This document shows positions 49,065-57,028 of a DNA stretch of 64,000 nt, one piece after another (within the stretch, counting starts at the first letter, position 1; the number at the start of each line of letters is the position of its first letter). The notes under the pieces were generated by a model, which made no database searches, was not told the DNA's origin, and saw only the letters and a program-made list of their open reading frames with translations. Location: contig NZ_JBHUEJ010000031.1 of assembly GCF_042680565.1 (NCBI RefSeq), forward strand, positions 1 to 64,000, read 5' to 3'. The stretch is from Ottowia flava. GTDB lineage: Bacteria > Pseudomonadota > Gammaproteobacteria > Burkholderiales > Burkholderiaceae_C. A program made the position numbers and the translations under genes.

Positions 49065-50296
49065 AGCGAGCTCTCCTGACGCAACACCAAGGCGTCGGCG
49101 TCGGTGTGCGCGCGGTAACCCAGTGGCCGCAGGCGCTGGTTGGCGTCGCTGAGGGCGCTGGCCGGCAGCGGCACGCCCTTGACGCGCAATTCGCCTGCGC
49201 TGTATTCGATGGCCGACGGCGTGGTCTGCGTGCCCAGCACCTGCCCGAGGGCACTGATCATCGGCTCCAGATCGCGGTGCGACGTGGCGCCCGAACGCTG
49301 CCGCAACGAGGCGACTTCGCGGCTCATCTGCACCGGTGCGTCGACGATGGCGCGCACGTGCGGGAAGCTTTCGGTCAGCGTGCCGTTGACCTGGGCGCGT
49401 CGCGTCTGCAATTCGTCCTGAGTGCGCCAGGCCCACAGGTTGAGTCCCGCCAGGTTGGCCAGCAGCAGCACGGCGACACCCCAGCGTGCTGGACGCCACT
49501 GCGGGGCATGCAGAAAGTCGCGCCACATCGCTCCGGCGCGCTTCACGGCGCGCGCGCGGCCGGTCCGGGCAAGGTCCAGCTGCGCCAGGTCCCAGTTCGA
49601 TCGGCTCGCTGCCAGCAGGCGCTTGGCGGGCTGGTGGATCGTCACGCGGCGGTTCAGCAGCTGTTCCGCGAGTTCTGCCACGGCCGGCTCGGCCAGCAAT
49701 TCCAGTGGAGCGCCATCGCCATCGCTGTTGGCCTTCAGCGCATCCGGCGGCAGCAGTGCCAGGGTGCCCTGGGTGAACGGCAGAGCCTGCGCACCGCCCG
49801 GGACGCCGTCGCCGGTCATCAGCACGCGCGCGTGATCGGGCTCGCCCGTGACGATCATGCGCAGGGCGCCGGTGCGGGGCCGCAGTTCGGGCACGATGCG
49901 CGTGATGGGCCGCTGTGCCGCGTCGAGCGCGCGCAGGTGGGCCGCCAGCCACGCCCGGTTGCAGACCGCTACCCAGGCGTTGCCGCCGCCCGCAGCGTCG
50001 GGGTCGACTGCAAAATGCAACTGGTCGGGGTCGTCCAGCAGCACATCCTCCAGCATGCCGACCAGGGTCGGGCGCAGGCGCGGCGAGCCCGGACCCACGC
50101 CGCGCGGCAGCGTGACCCGATGCCACGACACCTGGCTGGCCGGCGCCATGGCCACCACTTCGACGCCGCGACCGGCGGGGGGCAGCAGGCCGATCGCCGC
50201 CGTCCCATGCGAGGCCAGCGATTGGCCGTCGGTGGACGTGGCGTAGTCGTAGTTGCCCGGTAGACCCGGCGGCAGGGTGATGAGGAGCAAGCTCAT
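49061..50296 (-). CDS. gspL: Type II secretion protein L
   Basis: A 411-residue bitopic protein. An actin-like cytoplasmic domain (MSLLLITLPPG to about 260) binds GspE. A single membrane helix (WGVAVLLLANLAGLNLWAW, about 275-293) and a periplasmic ferredoxin-like domain (EYSAGELRVKGVPLPA) follow. The length is normal. It recruits the ATPase GspE to the inner-membrane platform and pairs with GspM. Confidence 0.9.
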   Translation of the reverse strand: MSLLLITLPPGLPGNYDYATSTDGQSLASHGTAAIGLLPPAGRGVEVVAMAPASQVSWHRVTLPRGVGPGSPRLRPTLVGMLEDVLLDDPDQLHFAVDPDAAGGGNAWVAVCNRAWLAAHLRALDAAQRPITRIVPELRPRTGALRMIVTGEPDHARVLMTGDGVPGGAQALPFTQGTLALLPPDALKANSDGDGAPLELLAEPAVAELAEQLLNRRVTIHQPAKRLLAASRSNWDLAQLDLARTGRARAVKRAGAMWRDFLHAPQWRPARWGVAVLLLANLAGLNLWAWRTQDELQTRRAQVNGTLTESFPHVRAIVDAPVQMSREVASLRQRSGATSHRDLEPMISALGQVLGTQTTPSAIEYSAGELRVKGVPLPASALSDANQRLRPLGYRAHTDADALVLRQESSL

Positions 50297-50341
50297 GGCG
50301 AGTCGGCGATTGTAGGCGGCGACTGTGTCAGGCAGGCCGAC

Positions 50342-51481
50342 TTAGCGCGCAGGGCCTGTCAGCCCCGCAGGCGTGGGGCCCGCGCCTAGGTCCACCGTGA
50401 GCGCTGTCCGCTCGCGCCACAGGGTGGTGACCCGGCGGGTCGCGCGTTCTCGCTGTACGACCGAGACCTCTTCCAGCGCGACATCGTTCAGCCGCAGGCG
50501 GCCACGCACCTCGAAGAAATCGGACGTCGTGCTGGTCCAGCTGATATTGGCGCCGCTCACGCCCGTCGCCTCCATCGCCTTGGCGGGTGAGCGGAAAAAG
50601 GCGCTGTCGCGCTGCACCACGATGCGCTGGGCACGCGCCATGTCCAGGTCGGGGATCGCGGCCGCAATCACCTGCGCGCTGGCGGTGTTCAGGTTGACGG
50701 GGGTGATCTGACGGTTCAGTAGCGGCAGTACGGTGACGTAGGGCCGCAACGCCGCCAGCGTGTCGTGCGAGAGGCCCAGCCAGGCCAACTGTTCGAAGCG
50801 GCGCGGCATCAGCGGTGCGTCGGCGCCGTCCTCGGCCGCTTGGCCACGCATGGCTGCGTCGGCGCGCGCCAGGCCCCGTTGCAGGGCGCCCAGCTCGCCG
50901 GCAGGCAGGTTGAGCAGCTCGAACAGCCGGGTGAAGCGCGTGAGTGCGGTCAGCTGGTCCTGCGGCGAACTGGTGATCAGGTTCATCACGTTCAGACGCG
51001 ATTGCATGTCGGTGACCTGCCCTGACAGAAAGGCATCGCGGTCGTTGTCGTTGCCCGATTCGCCTGCGGCCAGGAAGGAGGACAGACGCGCCTCGGCCAG
51101 GGGCACGGCCCAGGGCTCGCCCAGGTGGTCGGCGTCGAAGCCGCGGGTGCGGTCCTCGCGCAGATCGCCCGCCAGGATCAGGCGCCCCCAGTCGAGCGCG
51201 CCGGTCAGGATCCATGCCGATTGCACGCGCGTGCGCTCGGCCGCTTCCACCTCCACGCCGCGCCACTGGCGCCACATGGCCGCGGCCGCCAACGTGGCGA
51301 CCAGCGCCACGGTGATCATCGCCATGAGCAGCGCCGCGCCGGATTGCGCGGTGCGAGGCAGCGCGGCACGCGAAGCAGCGGAGCGTGAGGGCCTCTCGCC
51401 GCCGCCCGGCCGCCCGAAGGCGGCGAGCGCCCCCTTGGGGGGCAGCGCAGCATGCGAAGCAGCGAAGCGTGGGGGCCTCAC
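50342..51481 (-). CDS. gspK: Type II secretion minor pseudopilin GspK with repeat-derived leader
   Basis: A 379-residue minor pseudopilin that caps the pseudopilus. The prepilin peptidase site is QSG|AALLMAMITVALVATLAAA (G48|A49), without Glu at +5, as is normal for GspK. The large alpha domain contains TPVNLNTASAQVIAAAI and the SDFFEVRG terminal region. With the GTG at 51481, which overlaps the gspJ stop (GTGA), the leader is 48 residues, far longer than usual, and is encoded by family C repeats. A CTG-initiated 8-residue leader (LPRTAQSG) is an alternative. Confidence 0.88.
   Translation of the reverse strand: MRPPRFAASHAALPPKGALAAFGRPGGGERPSRSAASRAALPRTAQSGAALLMAMITVALVATLAAAAMWRQWRGVEVEAAERTRVQSAWILTGALDWGRLILAGDLREDRTRGFDADHLGEPWAVPLAEARLSSFLAAGESGNDNDRDAFLSGQVTDMQSRLNVMNLITSSPQDQLTALTRFTRLFELLNLPAGELGALQRGLARADAAMRGQAAEDGADAPLMPRRFEQLAWLGLSHDTLAALRPYVTVLPLLNRQITPVNLNTASAQVIAAAIPDLDMARAQRIVVQRDSAFFRSPAKAMEATGVSGANISWTSTTSDFFEVRGRLRLNDVALEEVSVVQRERATRRVTTLWRERTALTVDLGAGPTPAGLTGPAR
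51358..51479 (-). repeat. Family C element: 38-bp direct repeats around a hairpin spacer
   Basis: Two 38-bp copies (51358-51395 and 51442-51479) match at 34 positions. The 46-bp spacer contains TCGCCGCC/GGCGGCGA and CCCCC/GGGGG hairpins. Because the gspK frame runs through it, it encodes the peptide repeats RFAASHAALP and RSAASRAALP. Confidence 0.78.
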
Positions 51482-52170
51482 TGCGTGCCCCCAAAATTCG
51501 GCCGCACCCAGTCGATCACCATCGGGCCGTTGATGGCCTGGCCGGGCGCCAGGGTGATCATCAGGCGGATGCCGTCGGGCAGGGTGTCGGTGGCGGTGGC
51601 GTCCTGTGCGCCGCTGGACAGCGGGTTGGTCCAGGCGTTCTGACGGAAGTAGTGCAGCTGCCACTCGGTGGCGTTGGCGACGCGCACGGCCTGCGGGCCG
51701 CCGGCGATGCCGCGGTCTTCGTTGGCGGCCTGGCTCCAGATGCCGGCGTTTTCCCATGCGGTTTGCCAGGTGTTCTGCGACATCACTGGCGCCGACTGCC
51801 AGCGCAGCCACTGGCCGTCGCCCCGGCGCGTCCAGGCGACCACGCGCAGGCCGGCTGAGGGCTCGCCCGCGCTCATGCGGGTGATGCGCAGCAGGCGACC
51901 GTCCCACGACAGGCTGCGCTGGCCGGCGCCGGTCTGGTAGGGCGCGCTGCCCTCGACCACCGGCCACACCATCATCGCGTCCAGGTCGGCGTGCCACTGC
52001 GCCAGCCCGGCCTGCAGCGCCAGCACATCGTCCGTGTAACGCCGCGTGCTGTCCTGCGCCCGCACCATGCCGTCGATGCCGCGCCAGGTCAGCATCGCCA
52101 TCACCGCCATGATCGTCAGCGCCACCAGCACCTCGATCAGGGTGAAACCGCGGGAGCGGCGGGTTTTCAA
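51478..52170 (-). CDS. gspJ: Type II secretion minor pseudopilin GspJ
   Basis: A 230-residue minor pseudopilin with prepilin site KTRRSRG|FTLIEVLVALTIMAV (G8|F9, Glu at +5). The globular domain contains SLSWDGRLLRITRM and the C-terminal WVRPNFGGTQ. No ATG is in frame near the prepilin site. The nearest start is TTG at 52170, whose TTGAAA is the conserved 3' end of repeat A14. It overlaps gspK by GTGA. Its upstream gap is filled by A14 and B4. Confidence 0.87.
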   Translation of the reverse strand: MKTRRSRGFTLIEVLVALTIMAVMAMLTWRGIDGMVRAQDSTRRYTDDVLALQAGLAQWHADLDAMMVWPVVEGSAPYQTGAGQRSLSWDGRLLRITRMSAGEPSAGLRVVAWTRRGDGQWLRWQSAPVMSQNTWQTAWENAGIWSQAANEDRGIAGGPQAVRVANATEWQLHYFRQNAWTNPLSSGAQDATATDTLPDGIRLMITLAPGQAINGPMVIDWVRPNFGGTQ

Positions 52171-52226
52171 ACCAAATCGGCCTCTGGCCCTAGAACCATG
52201 TGCGCCAGCAGCTGCGAAATCGGTAG
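52163..52226 (-). repeat. Family A element, copy A14, overlapping the gspJ start
   Basis: The reverse complement contains GCAGCTGCTGGCGCACATGG, TTCTAGGGCCAGAGGCCGAT and TTGGTTTGAAAA. The last TTGAAA forms the start codon and second codon of gspJ. Confidence 0.75.
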
Positions 52227-52247
52227 CGACAACAGGGCTGGCCGAAG

Positions 52248-52457
52248 GACCCGGTGTCGGCCGCCAAGCCAGCGCTGCACCGGCAAAAGCCCAGCCCAGC
52301 CCCGCATTCCCCCGAGCGAACGGCCGCGGAGCAGGCCAGTTCAGCGCACGCCGTGCTCGGGCTTGTGCCGAGCACTGGCGTTGTCCCCCAGCCCGAAGCG
52401 CGTCAGCGCGGAGAGAGCGGGGGGATGGCGCCGAAGGCGACTCAGGGGGGGGCACCG
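52248..52457 (-). repeat. Family B hairpin repeat, copy B4
   Basis: A full-length copy adjoining the gspI stop. The stem GTGCTCGG (52353-52360) pairs with CCGAGCAC (52368-52375), with a bulged T at 52376 and an outer stem of about five pairs. In element orientation the loop is CACAAGC. The block GGCCGCGGAGCAGGCC is at 52322-52337. Confidence 0.8.
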
Positions 52458-52853
52458 CTAGTTCCTTCCGACGATGGTGGTCACTCGCACCACCTGTTGA
52501 CCGGCCTCCAGCACGGTCACGTCGACGCGGCGGAAGTTCGGGTTGGGCGTGGGCCGCACGGCTTGCGCGATCTGCAGCGTCAGCCCGGCCTGCACGCAGT
52601 CGGTGACGGAATCGCCCACGCCCGGCAACTGGCGCGCCAGGCGCAGCTCGGTCATGCGGTTTTCGGCGCACAGCTGGCCCAGCAGCAGGCGGCCCTGGCG
52701 GTCGGCGTTGTTGGTGAGCGCCGCGGTGGACTTGAGGCCCGCCACCAGCGCGATCGCCGTGATGGCCAGCGCCACCATGACCTCAACCAGGGTGAAGCCG
52801 CTGAAAACGCCGGGCGCGCCGCCGCGCCCGCTGCTGGCGCATGCCGCCGTCAC
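52458..52853 (-). CDS. gspI: Type II secretion minor pseudopilin GspI
   Basis: A 131-residue minor pseudopilin. The prepilin site is VFSG|FTLVEVMVALAITAIAL (G19|F20, Glu at +5). The domain contains the AENRMTELRLARQLPGVGD and conserved RVDVTVL segments. The start GTG at 52853 overlaps the gspH stop codon (GTGA). It nucleates the tip complex with GspJ and GspK. Confidence 0.88.
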   Translation of the reverse strand: MTAACASSGRGGAPGVFSGFTLVEVMVALAITAIALVAGLKSTAALTNNADRQGRLLLGQLCAENRMTELRLARQLPGVGDSVTDCVQAGLTLQIAQAVRPTPNPNFRRVDVTVLEAGQQVVRVTTIVGRN

Positions 52854-53287
52854 GGCGTGCGCTCCACGGCAAAGGGGCGCAAGCCATCGGTGCCGACGGC
52901 CATCTGCTTGACCTGGGCGCCCGCGCGCTGCAGCACCACGGTCTGCGCGCCGATGATCGGGTCGGGCCCCAGCACCAGCGGCACGTTGCCCGGCGCGCTG
53001 GTCTGGCTGTCCAGCCACTGCGTCGGCATCGGCGCGGCGCTGGCCGGCAGCCCTTCAAACACAAAACCGCTGGCCGTGGTGCGCCAGATCACCGGCACCC
53101 CGGCCGCGCGCGACTGGGCCCGCGCCGATTCAAACAGCGCCGCCAGCCGCTCGGCATCGCGCTCCAGCGCGTTCGCCTCGCCATCGCGCAGCGCCAGGCT
53201 GGCCACCGCCGTGCCCATCGCCACGATGGCGATCACGACCATCATCTCGATCAGGGTGAAGCCGCGCCGAATATTTAAGTGAAACAT
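52850..53287 (-). CDS. gspH: Type II secretion minor pseudopilin GspH
   Basis: A 145-residue minor pseudopilin. The prepilin site is LNIRRG|FTLIEMMVVIAIVAM (G9|F10, Glu at +5), followed by the C-terminal GspH beta domain with RTTASGFVFEGLP. The ATG at 53287 lies inside the 3' part of repeat A15, so MFHLN is repeat-derived. The nearest Shine-Dalgarno-like AGAGG is only 1 nt away, so initiation may be weak or coupled. Confidence 0.88.
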   Translation of the reverse strand: MFHLNIRRGFTLIEMMVVIAIVAMGTAVASLALRDGEANALERDAERLAALFESARAQSRAAGVPVIWRTTASGFVFEGLPASAAPMPTQWLDSQTSAPGNVPLVLGPDPIIGAQTVVLQRAGAQVKQMAVGTDGLRPFAVERTP

Positions 53288-53332
53288 GCCTCTAGCCCTA
53301 GTCCCGTCTTCGCGGGTAGCTAGCATTTTAGA
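53274..53332 (-). repeat. Family A element, copy A15, overlapping the gspH start
   Basis: The reverse complement reads CTAAAATGCTAGCTACCCGC, GAAGACGGGACTAGGGCTAG, AGGCATGTTTCACTTAAA. The ATG in this last block is the gspH start codon. Confidence 0.75.
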
Positions 53333-53397
53333 AGCAAAGAGGGGTTGAGCGGGCGTCTCATTGCGCGCCACCGGCGGCAAGCATGGGCCCGCTGTTC

Positions 53398-53595
53398 AGG
53401 CAGTGTTCAGGCGCAAAGCCCGCACAAGCCCAGCCGCCTTCTGCACCCCGAGGAGCCAACGGCCGCGGAGCAGGCCAGTCCAGCGAACGCCGTTGCCGGA
53501 CCTGTGCCGGCAACTGGCGTTGTCCCCCTGCCCGAAGCGCGTCAGCGCGCAGAGAGCGGGGGGAAGGCGCCAAAGGCGACTCAGGGGGGTGCATC
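53398..53595 (-). repeat. Family B hairpin repeat, copy B5
   Basis: A full-length copy between gspG and gspH. AACGCC-GTTGCCGG (53486-53499) pairs with CCGGCAAC-T-GGCGTT (53507-53521). In element orientation the loop is CACAGGT, identical to B3. The outer block CTGAGTCGCCTTTGGCGCC lies at the gspG side. Confidence 0.8.
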
Positions 53596-53599
53596 CTTT

Positions 53600-54043
53600 T
53601 TACTGCCAGCTGCCCACGTCCGCGTTCTTGCCCTCGCCCCCGCTCTGCCCATCCGCGCCGAAGCTCATCACGTCCACCTCGCCCTGCACACCGGGGTTGA
53701 GGTACTGATAAGGGCGACCCCAGGGGTCGTTGGGCAGCTTTTCGAGGTAGGGCTTCCAGTTGTTGGGCGCAGGGGCGGTGGTGGGGCGCACGACGAGCGC
53801 CTGCAGGCCCTGTTCGGCCGTCGGGAAACGCAGGTTGTCCAGCTTGTACAGCTTCAGCGCCTGCATGATGTTGTGCACGTCGGTGCGCGCGGCCGTGGCG
53901 CGCGCGTCGTCGGTGCGGTCCAGCACGTTGGGCACGATCAGCGCGGCCAGCACGCCGATGATGACCAGCACCACCATCATCTCGATCAGGGTGAAGCCGG
54001 CACTGCGGCGCAGGCGGCGGGCGAGGGAAGACAAGGCGGTCAT
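53600..54043 (-). CDS. gspG: Type II secretion major pseudopilin GspG
   Basis: A 147-residue major pseudopilin. The prepilin site is RRSAG|FTLIEMMVVLVIIGVLAAL (G16|F17, Glu at +5), with the family motif VDVMSFGADGQSGGEG for calcium binding and LPNDPWGRPYQYLNPG. It is first in the minus-strand gsp set and divergent from gspC over 74 bp. Confidence 0.95.
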   Translation of the reverse strand: MTALSSLARRLRRSAGFTLIEMMVVLVIIGVLAALIVPNVLDRTDDARATAARTDVHNIMQALKLYKLDNLRFPTAEQGLQALVVRPTTAPAPNNWKPYLEKLPNDPWGRPYQYLNPGVQGEVDVMSFGADGQSGGEGKNADVGSWQ

Positions 54044-54117
54044 CGTTGCGTGAGAAGAACAGATCAGATCAATCGCATCAATGATAATCGCCGCATGTTG
54101 AGACGAGGCGCGCGCTT

Positions 54118-54798
54118 GTGAGGCTGTTACCTTCCTCCCGCTGGGCGGTGGGCGGCGTGACGCTGGCCGTCTGGGCGCTGGCCGCGGGCAGCGCGCTGTT
54201 CTGGTATCTGCGGGCCGGCGACACCGGCCTGCCGGTCAAGGCGCCGGCCACCGGCGCCGGCAACGGCGCGGTGCAGGTCGACACCCGCGTCGTCGCACGC
54301 ACGCTGGGCGCGCCCGAAGCCAGGGTGGCGACCGAACCAGCGGCCGACGTTACCGGGCGGCTGGCACTGCGCGGTGTGGTCACACACCAGGGCCGCGGCG
54401 CCGCCCTGATCTCGGTCGACGGCAAGCCGCCAGTTAAGCCGCTGCTGGTGGGCGCGGTGCTGGAAGGCCTGGACGGCTGGGCTATTCGATCTGTCTCGCA
54501 GCGCGCGGTGGTGATCGCTGCGGGCGAGCGCCAGGCCAAGCTGGAAATGCCGGCGATGGAGTTGCGCTCAAGCAAGGGCGACGCGGTGGCGCCGCCTCGA
54601 CCTGCGCAGCCTGCAACAACACCTGGCCTGCTGCCGGCACCCGCGCCCGCCCCGGCGCAAGTGCCCGGCATGCCGCAGGGCGTGAACCCGGGTCAACCCG
54701 TGTTGCCCGGGCCCGCGGTTGGCACAGGCACTGGCAGTGTGGCGGGCGCGCTTCCTCAGCCGCGCGCGTTCCCGGTGCGGCGTCCGCCGGGCATGTGA
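54118..54798 (+). CDS. gspC: Type II secretion protein C (divergent, GspC-like)
   Basis: A 226-residue protein with one N-terminal membrane helix (about 11-32) and an HR-like domain LALRGVVTHQGRGAALISVD, followed by KPLLVGAVLEGLDGWAI. A disordered Pro/Ala/Gly-rich tail replaces the PDZ or coiled-coil end of longer GspC proteins. The start is GTG at 54118; an earlier ATG runs into a stop. It links the inner-membrane platform to the secretin. It is transcribed away from gspG. Confidence 0.82.
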   Translation: MRLLPSSRWAVGGVTLAVWALAAGSALFWYLRAGDTGLPVKAPATGAGNGAVQVDTRVVARTLGAPEARVATEPAADVTGRLALRGVVTHQGRGAALISVDGKPPVKPLLVGAVLEGLDGWAIRSVSQRAVVIAAGERQAKLEMPAMELRSSKGDAVAPPRPAQPATTPGLLPAPAPAPAQVPGMPQGVNPGQPVLPGPAVGTGTGSVAGALPQPRAFPVRRPPGM

Positions 54799-54810
54799 TC
54801 TGCGCTCCCT

Positions 54811-54883
54811 GGCTTTTTTGAATCAAATCAGGCTGCAGCCGGCGTCCAGTGGGCGCTGGTAGCTATGCAATAAATAGTAAGCC
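54811..54883 (-). repeat. Family A element, copy A16
   Basis: The reverse complement reads CTTACTATTTATTGCATAGC, TACCAGCGCCCACTGGACGC, CGGCTGCAGCCTGATTTGAT, TCAAAA. It lies 13 nt after the gspC stop. The rest of the 294-bp gap to ilvA shows no gene. Confidence 0.72.
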
Positions 54884-55092
54884 GCGCTGTCGCCGGAGTG
54901 TTGGCGCGTCGGCCTGGGTGTCCGCAGGACGTCAACGCTTCCAGGCAGCCGCTGGTGCGCCGGCATGTTAGCTGGACCGCTCAGGAACGCCGTCTGGACT
55001 CGATCACGGGCAGGGCGCCGACGACGGGGGCGGGTTCAGCCATGCCGCAGGGTCATACCCGCTGGGCTTTTCGCGCCGCGCCGGCAGACTGT

Positions 55093-56679
55093 TCAGCGCT
55101 GCAGGAACAGCCGGTACGCCGGGTTGTTGGTTTCTTCGACCCAAGGGTAGCCCAGCTCGCCCAGAAACGCCGTGAAGGCGGCGTCGTCCGCGGCAGGCAC
55201 CTGGATGCCGACCAGGATGCGGCCATCGTCCGCGCCCTGGTGGCGGTAGTGGAACAGGCTGATGTTCCAGTTGGGCGACATCAGGCTCAGGAATTTCAGC
55301 AGCGCGCCCGGCCGTTCGGGGAAGACGAAGCTCATCAGCCGCTCGTCGCTGGCAAGAGGTGAGCGCCCACCCACCATGTAGCGCACGTGTTCCTTGGCCA
55401 GTTCGTCGTGCGTCAGGTCGATCGCGCCAAAGCCGGCACGCTCGAAGGCGGCCGCGATGCGCGGCGATTCGCCCTTGCCGGCGGTGGTCAGGCCGACGAA
55501 GACGTGCGCCTGGCCCTGCTGCGCGGCGTCGCTGATGCGGTAGTTGAACTCGGTCACGTTGCGCGGGCCGGCCGGCAGGTTGCCGATCGCTTCGATGAAG
55601 CGGCGGAAACTGCCGCGTTCCTCGGGGATCGTCACGGCGAACAGGGCTTCGCGCTCTTCGCCGACCTCGGCGCGCTCGGCCACGAAGCGCAGGCGGTCGA
55701 AGTTCATGTTGGCGCCGGACAGCACGGCGACGTAGCTTTCGCCCTTGGTCTTGTGCGTCGCCACGTACTGCTTGACCGCGGCCACCGCCATGGCGCCGGA
55801 GGGCTCGACGATGCTGCGCGTGTCGATGAACACGTCCTTGATGGCCGCGCACACGGCGTCGGTGTCGACGGTGATGAACTCGTCCACCACGCCGGAGGCG
55901 ACGCGGAAGGTCTCTTCGCCCACCTGTTTCACGGCCGTGCCGTCGGCGAACAGGCCGACATCGGTCAGGGTGACGCGCCCGCCCTGCGCCACGGACTGCG
56001 CCATGGCGGACGAATCGCTCATCTGAACGCCGATCACCTTCACTTCCGGCCGCACCGCCTTGATGTAGGCCCCCACGCCACTGATCAGGCCGCCGCCGCC
56101 GATGGCCAGAAAGACCGCGTCCAGCGGCCCCTGGTGCTGGCGCAGCACCTCCATGCCGATGGTGCCCTGGCCGGCTATCACCAGCGGGTCGTCGAAGGGG
56201 TGGATGAAGGTCAGCCCCTGCTCGGCCTGCAGTTGGACGGAATGCTCGTACGCGTCGGAATAGCTGTCGCCCGCCAGCACCACTTCGCCGCCCAGCGTTT
56301 TGACGGCGTCCACCTTCACCTGCGGCGTGGTGGTCGGCATGACGATCACGGCGCGCGCGCCCAGCTTGTGCGCTGACAGCGCCACGCCCTGCGCGTGGTT
56401 GCCGGCGCTGGCGCAGATCACGCCTTTTTGCAGCTGCTCGGGCGTCAGGTGCGCCATCTTGTTGTACGCCCCGCGCAGTTTGAAGCTGAACACCGGCTGC
56501 TGGTCCTCGCGCTTGAGCAGCACCTTGTTGTGCAGGCGGCGGCTCAAGCTGCGCGCCGGGTCCAGGTCGGACTCGATCGCCACGTCGTAGACGCGGGCGG
56601 TCAGCACCTGCTTGAGGTAGTCGGTGGCGGTCAGGGCGCCGGCGACAGGCGCGGGCGCGGCAGGGCGGGAAGCGGGCAT
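55093..56679 (-). CDS. ilvA: Threonine ammonia-lyase, biosynthetic
   Basis: A 528-residue PLP enzyme that converts threonine to 2-oxobutyrate for isoleucine synthesis. K67 in FSFKLRGAYNKM binds PLP. GAAGNHAQG-type residues appear as CASAGNHAQGVALSA, and the glycine loop is AIGGGGLISG. The C-terminus has two ACT-like regulatory domains (LFAVTIPEERGSFRRF and SFVFPERPGALLKFLS), which implies isoleucine/valine allostery. I chose the ATG at 56679 (MPASRPAAP). In-frame sequence upstream crosses a terminator hairpin and is not counted. Confidence 0.95.
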   Translation of the reverse strand: MPASRPAAPAPVAGALTATDYLKQVLTARVYDVAIESDLDPARSLSRRLHNKVLLKREDQQPVFSFKLRGAYNKMAHLTPEQLQKGVICASAGNHAQGVALSAHKLGARAVIVMPTTTPQVKVDAVKTLGGEVVLAGDSYSDAYEHSVQLQAEQGLTFIHPFDDPLVIAGQGTIGMEVLRQHQGPLDAVFLAIGGGGLISGVGAYIKAVRPEVKVIGVQMSDSSAMAQSVAQGGRVTLTDVGLFADGTAVKQVGEETFRVASGVVDEFITVDTDAVCAAIKDVFIDTRSIVEPSGAMAVAAVKQYVATHKTKGESYVAVLSGANMNFDRLRFVAERAEVGEEREALFAVTIPEERGSFRRFIEAIGNLPAGPRNVTEFNYRISDAAQQGQAHVFVGLTTAGKGESPRIAAAFERAGFGAIDLTHDELAKEHVRYMVGGRSPLASDERLMSFVFPERPGALLKFLSLMSPNWNISLFHYRHQGADDGRILVGIQVPAADDAAFTAFLGELGYPWVEETNNPAYRLFLQR

Positions 56680-56776
56680 GGGCAAAGGCCGTGGGTGGCG
56701 GGGCAGGAGGGTCGATGATACGGCGCGGCCCCGGCGCGGCGCACCCGCGCGCAGGCGCCCTGGTTGCGTTGCAGCA

Positions 56777-56815
56777 AAAAAAAGCCCCGGAGCCAGAGCG
56801 CCGGGGCTTAATCCA
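56777..56815 (-). terminator. Terminator-like hairpin in the ilvA leader
   Basis: On the minus strand AAGCCCCGG pairs with CCGGGGCTT over a 10-nt loop and is followed by a run of T. It lies about 100 nt upstream of the ilvA ATG. No minus-strand gene ends before it, so it may be an attenuator. A short minus ORF (MGFHLHRLSPPPLQ) stops just ahead of it. Confidence 0.6.
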
Positions 56816-57028
56816 CCTATTGAAGGGGTGGAGGAGACAAACGGTGCAGATGGAAACCCATCCGCTTGAGACGCAGTGTACGTGAAAAGCACGGGCGTTC
56901 GCTACCTTTTGCTGCTATGCAACACAACCCGTGGGGTATTTGCGGCAATTTTTGGCGCTGGCCGCCCTTGGTCGTACCGATTCCGCTACGCTTGCGTCCC
57001 ACTTTTCACCTACCGCAAGAGGCCAAAC

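Noticed and set aside
52248..53595. Repeat-rich gsp region as a CRISPR array or insertion sequence
   Set aside because: Repeats are not regularly spaced, no cas or transposase genes occur, and no terminal inverted repeats with target duplication were found.
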